DNA from: Candidatus Peribacteria bacterium
GTDB taxonomy: Bacteria; Patescibacteria; JAEDAM01; Absconditabacterales; Absconditicoccaceae
Direction of reading: 5' to 3'
Length of the DNA stretch: 14,589 nucleotides
NCBI GenBank assembly: GCA_031288635.1
Contig: JAITQZ010000083.1
Span: 1 to 14,589 of the forward strand
Of this stretch, positions 9,284 to 14,589 are shown piece by piece. Under the pieces are notes generated by a model. That model was not told the DNA's origin. It saw only the letters and a list, made by a program, of their open reading frames with translations, and made no database searches. The first letter of the stretch is position 1, and each line of letters opens with the position of its first letter. Both the position numbers and the translations under genes were made by a program.

Positions 9284-9625
9284 CTAAGCAGCAACAAGTT
9301 CTCTCGTATAATAAATCACCCTTGAAGGGATTTCGTTGATGTCTTCCATCTCCTCTTCATTCATATTGAGCAGATACAGGTCATACCTATTTTGTAAATT
9401 CATCCACACTTTTTCTCCTGTTCCAAAAGCCTTGGACAACCTCATCGCTAATCTCGGAGTAACATTTCTTCTACCCTTAATCAGATTGTTCAATTCTGAT
9501 TTGTCAATCCCTAAAATATCAGCAAATCTTTTCTGAGTTCGCCCTCTCTCATTAATTTCCCTATTAATATACTCTCCTGGATGGAAAGCTAAGGGAATTC
9601 CATACTCTCTTTTAGTCATTTTCAT
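9284..9625 (-). CDS. higA: HigA-type antitoxin (Xre helix-turn-helix)
   Basis: Antitoxin and autorepressor of the HigBA pair. The 113 residues carry the family lead-in PLAFHPGEYI (12-20) and a Cro/C1-type helix-turn-helix at about 29-70 (RTQKRFADILGIDKSELNNL), followed by KAFGTGEKVWMNLQNRYDL, a segment typical of HigA/VapI. I chose the ATG at 9625; the next codon pair offers an ATG at 9619, and a TTG further upstream would add seven residues without support. It lies 43 bases after the higB stop. No UGA codon. Stop TAG. Confidence 0.9.
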   Translation of the reverse strand: MKMTKREYGIPLAFHPGEYINREINERGRTQKRFADILGIDKSELNNLIKGRRNVTPRLAMRLSKAFGTGEKVWMNLQNRYDLYLLNMNEEEMEDINEIPSRVIYYTRELVAA

Positions 9626-9668
9626 ATAAGGAAAGGAATAAAGCAAGCCCTACAAGAGGGAGAGATTG

Positions 9669-9962
9669 CTAATGATAGTCAGTAATCTCCTCGAGGATAA
9701 GGGTAAGTTCTGGTTCAGTCTCTACAACTAAGATTAATCTTCGTTGTTTATTAAGTCTGATAGAGTGTCTTCCCTTGTATTTTCCTCACTTCAGTTTCTC
9801 GAGGTGGAAAGAAGTAAATTGATACACTTCCTGTAGTGTTTCTGCTTCTTCCAAGAAACCTACTGTAAATGCAAGATTGTCCTCAACAGCCTTAGGATAT
9901 TGTCATTTTATCCTACGGTGATATATCTCAGATAATTTCTTGTCTTTGAATATTACCTGCAT
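9669..9962 (-). CDS. higB: HigB-type mRNA interferase toxin, readable only with UGA = Gly
   Basis: A RelE/HigB-superfamily toxin; relatives cleave mRNA on the ribosome. With code 25 the gene reads ATG to TAG as 97 residues, the usual HigB size: MQVIFKDKKLSEIYHRRIKG at the start, FTSFHLEKLKGGKYKGRHS in the middle, then SIRLNKQRRLILVVE and LEEITDYH at the end. The R-L-N-x-Q-x-R-L core and the ending in D-Y-H are family hallmarks. Two in-frame TGA codons (9903-9905, residue 20; 9786-9788, residue 59) are read as Gly. With the standard code only 19 residues would be made, so ordinary gene calling misses it. The order toxin then antitoxin is that of higBA. A strong promoter lies about 55 bases upstream. 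Confidence 0.88.
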
Positions 9963-10018
9963 TGTACAGAGTGGAAATAAAAGCGAAAGATATCCCTCTA
10001 AACTATTTTACGGTTTTC

Positions 10019-10046
10019 ATTATACTCAATTTTTTTCAAATTGCAA
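10019..10046 (-). promoter_or_regulatory. Promoter of higBA
   Basis: On the minus strand, TTGCAA (10046-10041), a 16-base spacer, then a perfect TATAAT (10024-10019). The transcript would start near 10012, leaving a leader of about 50 bases before the higB ATG. In relatives HigA binds close to this point. Confidence 0.75.
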
Positions 10047-10092
10047 GAGAAAGTTGAAATCTTTGAAAACTCCCTACGCATTTTTGGTATAC

Positions 10093-10121
10093 AAAAAGCC
10101 AGAAAGCTCTCGCCATCTGAC
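10093..10121 (-). terminator. Intrinsic terminator after the tRNA operon
   Basis: Read on the minus strand: GTCAGA-T-GGC-GAGA-GCT-T-TCTGGC followed by TTTTT. The stem has nine pairs (two G-U) with one T-T mismatch, a GAGA tetraloop and a U-tract. It lies about 30 bases past the tRNA-Cys 3' end and upstream of the higBA promoter, so it would separate the two transcripts. Confidence 0.6.
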
Positions 10122-10151
10122 TTTCCTAGTACGGAACAGATAAGAATCTCT

Positions 10152-10228
10152 TGGAGGCACCTATCGGATTCGAACCGATGAGCCAAGGTTTTGCAGACCC
10201 GTACAATAGACCACTCTGTCAAGGTGCC
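10152..10228 (-). tRNA. tRNA-Cys (anticodon GCA), CCA encoded
   Basis: The acceptor stem GGCACCT/AGGTGCC pairs fully. The anticodon loop CTGCAAA contains GCA, the T arm is ATCGG-TTCGAAT-CCGAT, the discriminator is U as expected for Cys, and CCA is encoded. The D stem is short (ACA/TGT). The gene lies eight bases downstream of tRNA-His in the same transcript. Confidence 0.93.
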
Positions 10229-10236
10229 CTATGAGC

Positions 10237-10314
10237 TGGGGCGAATGATGGGGATCGAACCCACGACCCTCGGGACCACAATCCGATGCTCTAACCAACT
10301 GAGCTACATCCGCC
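10237..10314 (-). tRNA. tRNA-His (anticodon GTG), G-1 and CCA encoded
   Basis: Counting back from T8 (TAGCTCAGTTGG) gives an eight-base 5' strand GGCGGATG, so the extra G-1 typical of tRNA-His is encoded and pairs with C73. The 3' strand is CATTCGC-C-CCA. The anticodon loop TTGTGGT holds GTG, and the T arm is GTGGG-TTCGATC-CCCAT. The last anticodon-stem pair is a mismatch (A-C). Confidence 0.95.
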
Positions 10315-10329
10315 ATAGACACGCCACAC

Positions 10330-10357
10330 ATTTTAGGAATTTCCCAAGTAATTGCAA
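10330..10357 (-). promoter_or_regulatory. Promoter of the tRNA-His/tRNA-Cys operon
   Basis: On the minus strand, TTGCAA (10357-10352), a 16-base spacer, then TAAAAT (10335-10330), ending 15 bases before the mature 5' end of tRNA-His. It has the same -35 box and spacing as the higB and abiE promoters. Confidence 0.65.
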
Positions 10358-10394
10358 GTCTAGCTGAGTTTTTTTTTCGTCAATGATTTTCCCC

Positions 10395-10422
10395 TTGCAT
10401 TTTGCCAGCAATCCTATAGAAA
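10395..10422 (+). promoter_or_regulatory. Probable atpD promoter
   Basis: TTGCAT at 10395-10400. A spacer of 16 gives TAGAAA (10417-10422); the better -10 match TATAGA (10415-10420) sits at a short spacing of 14. It lies 36-64 bases before the atpD ATG. The -35 box is shared with the other promoters, but the -10 is uncertain. Confidence 0.4.
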
Positions 10423-10458
10423 AAGAAAGAGAAACCTGTCTTTTATCCCTTTTTTTCG

Positions 10459-11862
<1,404 letters not shown>

Positions 11863-11885
11863 ATTTTATCCTTTATGAGATACCT

Positions 11886-12320
11886 ATGCGTTGCGGAAAA
11901 TGTAAAAATGCTGATACTAAAGTCATTGACTCCAGAATTATCGATAATGGACAAACCATTCGTCGTAGGAGAGAATGTGAATTTTGCGGGTTTAGATTTA
12001 CGACGTTTGAAAGGGTCGGTAGTACAGATTTACTGGTCGTGAAAAAAGATGGTTCCAAAGAAATGTATGACCGCCTCAAGCTGAAGAAAGCCATCCTCCT
12101 TTCGTTTGCCAAGATGGATACGAAAAACGAAGAAATCGAGAATATCCTCAATATCCTAGAAATCCAGCGGCAATCTCAGGGGACCGAAATTTCCAGCAAA
12201 CAAATCGGGGACGATGTTTTGGAATTGCTGAAACAAGACTATCCAGTTCCTTACGTCAGGTTTGCTTCCGTATACAAAAGCTTTGAAAATTTAGAGGATT
12301 TCAAAAAGCTGATTGGCTAG
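11886..12320 (+). CDS. nrdR: Transcriptional repressor NrdR
   Basis: NrdR is the ATP/dATP-sensing repressor of ribonucleotide reductase genes; it binds NrdR boxes upstream of nrd operons. The 144 residues include the N-terminal zinc ribbon with Cys3/Cys6 and Cys31/Cys34, the family signature VIDSR and TIRRRREC, and FTTFERV. The ATP-cone follows from about residue 49 to the end (VVKKDGSKEMYDRLKLKKAI, then IGDDVLELLK and YVRFASVYKSF). It is close behind atpD and probably co-transcribed with it. No UGA codons. Stop TAG, 11 bases from the convergent glycosyltransferase stop. Confidence 0.96.
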   Translation: MRCGKCKNADTKVIDSRIIDNGQTIRRRRECEFCGFRFTTFERVGSTDLLVVKKDGSKEMYDRLKLKKAILLSFAKMDTKNEEIENILNILEIQRQSQGTEISSKQIGDDVLELLKQDYPVPYVRFASVYKSFENLEDFKKLIG

Positions 12321-12331
12321 TAAAATGTTTT

Positions 12332-13585
12332 CTAGGGTTGATACAGTTGCTCTATTTTTTCAACGCTTTCCTCCCGATTAAATGTCTTACTAGGGATGGA
12401 CTCAATATTTCCCTCTCTGATTTCTTTTATTCCTTGGACAATTGCTTCACGAGAGCTAGGCGAAATGAATTTTACCTGTCCGCTTACCACTTCAGGAATA
12501 GCTGCCACTTGAGTGGTTAAAAGCACTTTCCCCATTGCACACGTTTCACTATGCACAGACCCAAACCCTTCTGCGAGACTGGGAGCGATAACAATATCAG
12601 CAGTGGCAACCAATTCACGAAGTACCACTTGAGGCTGCTCGTCGAAAATGTAGACACCACCTTTCATACTGTGCCCCGTTAGAACTGCGGGGAAGTGGGG
12701 TAGAGGGGATTTTTTGGTTGACAACCCCCCTTCCATAGGATTCGGACGCTTTATTAAAGCGTCCCTACATCCCTTGTCAGGGGGATACGCAACTACTGCC
12801 TCACTATATCTGATTATCTTCTCCCTAATTTCCCTATCTCTCTTCGCGGGTATTAAATTAAAAATCAATACACCATCCGGGTTCCCCTGCAAAATTTCAG
12901 GAATCGCTTCAACGAGATAGTCAATCCCTTTGCTCATTCCACTATGTCCATAATAAAGCATCAAATACTTCCCTTCCCATCAGAATTTTTTTCTCAATTG
13001 CCTTTTCCTCTCTTCGCTGACCTCCCCCGCATCCCAAAAGTCCGTATCTACACCATTATATATCAAATGCAACTTCTCGTCAGGAATTCCATACACCAAT
13101 CTGACACTATTTAACGTGTAAAGCGATACACAGTGATAAACATCGTGTGGAAACTGAAACGTCAGCCATTCAAAAAGCTGAAAAATCCGACGAGAATATC
13201 GTGGCTTAAATGTTGTTCGCAATTTCCCAAAAATTTCGTGGATGGTCAGCAACGTTTTCTTGCTAAAAAGCATCCCCAAAATGCTGGCAGGAATAGCGGA
13301 AGTATAGGTAGAAGAATGGATAACCTCAATTTGCGGATGTTCTCTTAAAATCTTAGCTCCTACTCGCAGAGCCTGAAAAAAAAAGCTTTTTCTCTCCCTC
13401 CCTATTCTCTGAATAGTGAGGTTTCCTTGCACTTCCTTCTCGGGCAAGCTCTCATCAAAACGAGAGGTCAATAGGGTGATATGATACTGCTTTTTTAATA
13501 AACGAAAAATCAGCTGTTCAAAAACGTTTTCAATCCCTCCTTTATGGGGTGCATAATAATCCAAGAGAAAAAGCAGATGTTTCAT
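12332..13585 (-). CDS. GT4 (GT-B fold) glycosyltransferase with repeat insert
   Basis: A family 4 glycosyltransferase, likely acting in envelope polysaccharide or glycolipid synthesis with an NDP-sugar donor; the sugar is not predictable. The 417 residues start MKHLLFLLDYYAPHKGGIEN, the usual acceptor-domain opening, with IYNGVDTDFW at the domain boundary. The C-terminal donor domain has YYGHSGMSKGIDYLVEA and the E-x7-E motif in PSLAEGFGSVHSE (Glu339 and Glu347). A TGA at 12980-12982 is read as Gly (residue 202) and joins the two domains; under the standard code the gene looks split. Residues about 267-309 are an extra stretch between the SKG helix region and the E-x7-E segment, containing copy C of the palindromic element. 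The ATG is preceded by a 12-base tandem repeat; upstream in-frame codons are open back to a TAG near 13657 but contain no start. Stop TAG. Confidence 0.92.
12716..12768 (-). repeat. Coding palindromic element, copy C (in the GT4 gene)
   Basis: Read in the gene's sense: GTAGGG, then a 21-base core (12764-12744) with a perfect nine-base stem GGACGCTTT/AAAGCGTCC and loop AAT, then a G/C-rich stretch ending in the palindrome GGTTG-T-CAACC (12726-12716). Copy B has the same order: GTAGGGACGC, core, CCGAA, C/G-rich arms, GGTTGTCAACC. The peptide is C-R-D-A-L-I-K-R-P-N-P, in the same phase as the uvrA copies. A CCCCG/CGGGG hairpin (12674-12692) lies just beyond. Confidence 0.85.
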
Positions 13586-13916
13586 AGAGAGAATATGCGG
13601 ATTCAGGGGCTTTTTTCAAGGCTTTTTTCAAGGCTTTTTTGTGAAAAATCTGCTCTAGATTCGTGAACCTGGAAGAAATAGAAAATAAAATAAAATTTGC
13701 CACAGAACCTGTTAATGTACGGACATCTGAAAAAAAAACACCTAATGACAGGAAAAGAGAAAACTTCAAAGTTCAAGCTAGGAGTCATAGGAGAGGGCAG
13801 CCCCGGGAAGGCCGTTATTGACGTAACAATTGTAAAGTACACCTCACTCTTCATCGATCCAAAGTACTCTACTTCCTGCCCCATCCGTAGACGAGACTCT
13901 GAGATAGAAGATGTAC
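13586..13916 (+). other. Stretch without a confident gene
   Basis: Between the GT4 start and the stop of the unrecognised minus-strand gene. It holds the tandem repeat at 13609-13640 and an A/T-rich part (about 13650-13740) that is probably the GT4 leader. A more GC-rich part (about 13760-13920) can be read in three competing frames, none of which I recognise: a plus frame open from 13697, a minus frame 14004-13603, and a 55-codon minus frame 13945-13778 with one UGA. A weak minus-strand promoter is possible near 13700 (TTAACA, 17 bases, TATTTT). Confidence 0.5.
13609..13640 (-). repeat. 12-base tandem repeat in the GT4 leader
   Basis: About 2.7 exact copies of GCTTTTTTCAAG on the plus strand, ending 24 bases before the GT4 ATG. 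In the gene's frame with UGA = Gly it would read KKPG KKPG KKP, with no start codon to use it. Confidence 0.8.
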
Positions 13917-14387
13917 TTAAATACTGAGCTCCCCACTTCGGACATAACCGCTTGATATTTGTAATATTAGTGGCAATATCGCCAGCTCTGGGACATGAGT
14001 TCATAGTTTATAATTACTTGTTCACGTCAGTCTTTCTATCATCGTCTTGATTTTTCATCCCTCATCCAATGTATTCCCATTTTTCTCCAGATAGGATGTT
14101 TTATCATAGTGATTTGGGTACTTGTCATCATTTCCACCTCCCTTAAAAAGTTCGCCAAAAGTTACTCCTTCAATGGTGAGTTTACCCGTCATTTGTCTCT
14201 CTTCAAATCGAGAATTTCGCAATTTTAGAGTTTTCAGATCTTTTGCTTTCTCATTCCTTGCAAAAATGTACTCTAAAAATCCTTCTGCTCCTTGATAGTT
14301 TCAGTCCTCGTAATTCGGAGTCTGGATATGGTATTGTTTTACAAAGTCTCTTAGCTTTTTTTGAACTGTTTGCGAAAGAACTTGCAA
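13917..14387 (-). CDS. Unrecognised protein, UGA-recoded, start uncertain
   Basis: I do not recognise this family. With UGA = Gly a minus-strand frame is open from 14402 to a TAA at 13917-13919. It reads like a soluble, charged protein: LSQTVQKKLRDFVKQYHIQ, then NYQGAEGFLEYIFARNEKAK, then TGKLTIEGVTFGELFKGG and KYPNHYDKTSYLEKNGNTLD, ending in a hydrophobic stretch THVPELAILPLILQISSGYV. Four in-frame TGA codons would be Gly, which hides the gene from standard callers. The first ATG (14192) lies inside what looks coding, so the start is either a TTG near 14387 or lost. Its 5' part overlaps the antisense of the comF fragment, so one of the two is probably cut by a rearrangement. It could also be a decaying remnant. 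Confidence 0.5.
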
Positions 14388-14589
14388 ATCAGCTTGGTTT
14401 TTCTATACTCGCTTTGGCTAAAAAGCAGAAATATACGGTTTCTCAACTCAAACTTCGTAGAGCTCAGAGGGCTAAAAATCTGCAATCAGTGTTTGTTCCT
14501 TCCCATTTGGAAGCGTTATCTCGTGATGCGACGGTGCTGTTTGTAGACGATGTGACGACGACGGGTTCTACGTTGCTCGAAATTGCGAA
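14361..14589 (+). CDS. comF: ComF-type phosphoribosyltransferase, C-terminal part only
   Basis: Recognisable ComF/GntX family sequence, linked to DNA uptake in transformable bacteria: FELFAKELANQLGF, then QLKLRRAQRAKNLQSVFVPS (the usual L-x-R-x-x-R-x-x-N-x-x-x-x-F pattern), then VLFVDDVTTTGSTL, the PRPP-binding loop. The gene runs off the right edge of the window. The N-terminal half (zinc ribbon and the R-G-F-N-Q helix) should lie just upstream but is not found in any plus frame; the frame is open back to about 14153 but that part is antisense to the unrecognised minus-strand gene and does not look like ComF. No convincing start codon. It may be a truncated gene at a rearrangement junction. 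Confidence 0.7.

Noticed and set aside
13778..13945. Minus-strand 55-codon frame with one UGA (VLWIDEE, NNGLPGAALSYDS)
   Set aside because: Composition is plausible, but it is short, has no ribosome site, overlaps the end of the unrecognised gene and has two competing frames.
13603..14004. Minus-strand frame starting MNSCPRAGDIATNITNIKRL
   Set aside because: The second half reads through A/T-rich leader and the tandem repeat as low-complexity F/Y/K sequence; no recognisable domain.
13697..14149. Plus-strand frame open to TAA with UGA = Gly
   Set aside because: Its second half is antisense to the better supported minus-strand frame 14402-13917, ends in a His/Phe-rich run, and resembles no family I know.
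14382..14409. TTGCAA-16-TATACT on the plus strand
   Set aside because: Matches the promoter pattern, but lies inside recognisable comF coding sequence with no start codon suitably placed downstream.

Overview
The window comes from a bacterium that reads UGA as glycine (genetic code 25), which points to the candidate phyla Absconditabacteria (SR1) or Gracilibacteria (BD1-5/GN02). The evidence is internal. Conserved glycines in AtpD, UvrA, Fmt, HigB and a family 4 glycosyltransferase (GT4) are encoded by in-frame TGA, while every gene whose end can be seen stops at TAA or TAG. Tryptophan is written TGG, so this is not the UGA=Trp code. Read with the standard code, most genes here look broken; read with code 25 they are intact. 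I cannot separate the two phyla from this window, and neither the UGA-decoding tRNA-Gly(UCA) nor a release-factor gene lies in it.

Layout. 2-1906 (+) is the C-terminal part of a class A-type penicillin-binding protein. 1935-5174 (+) is uvrA, with 12 UGA codons and an in-frame insert built of palindromic repeats. 5280-6519 (+) is an AbiEi/AbiEii type IV toxin-antitoxin pair with its own promoter. On the minus strand, 9134-6559 holds a DUF2304-like/GT2 glycosyltransferase overlapping by one base a YidD-Fmt fusion gene. The minus strand then carries a higBA toxin-antitoxin operon (9962-9284) and a tRNA-His/tRNA-Cys operon (10314-10152) with a promoter and an intrinsic terminator. 10459-12320 (+) is a solitary atpD followed by nrdR. 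13585-12332 (-) is the GT4 gene, again interrupted in frame by the palindromic repeat found in uvrA. The last kilobase holds a stretch without a confident gene, an unrecognised minus-strand protein with four UGA codons, and the C-terminal half of a ComF-type phosphoribosyltransferase running off the window.

How the genes fit together. Most are core functions of a small cell: peptidoglycan synthesis, nucleotide excision repair, formylation of initiator tRNA, membrane-protein insertion, ATP synthesis, ribonucleotide reductase control, sugar transfer and DNA uptake. Two toxin-antitoxin modules are set among them. The strongest novel signals are a family of palindromic elements lying in frame inside two unrelated proteins (shared peptide pattern R-D-x4-R-P-N), the YidD-Fmt fusion with an extra domain of about 130 residues inside Fmt, and a HigB toxin that can be made full length only where UGA is sense. 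Three promoters share a TTGCA(A/T) -35 box exactly 16 bases from an AT-rich -10 box.

Short gaps not listed separately: 9135-9283, between higA and the GT2 gene, holds no supported gene or promoter; 6520-6558 and 12321-12331 are short convergent gaps with no clear terminator.
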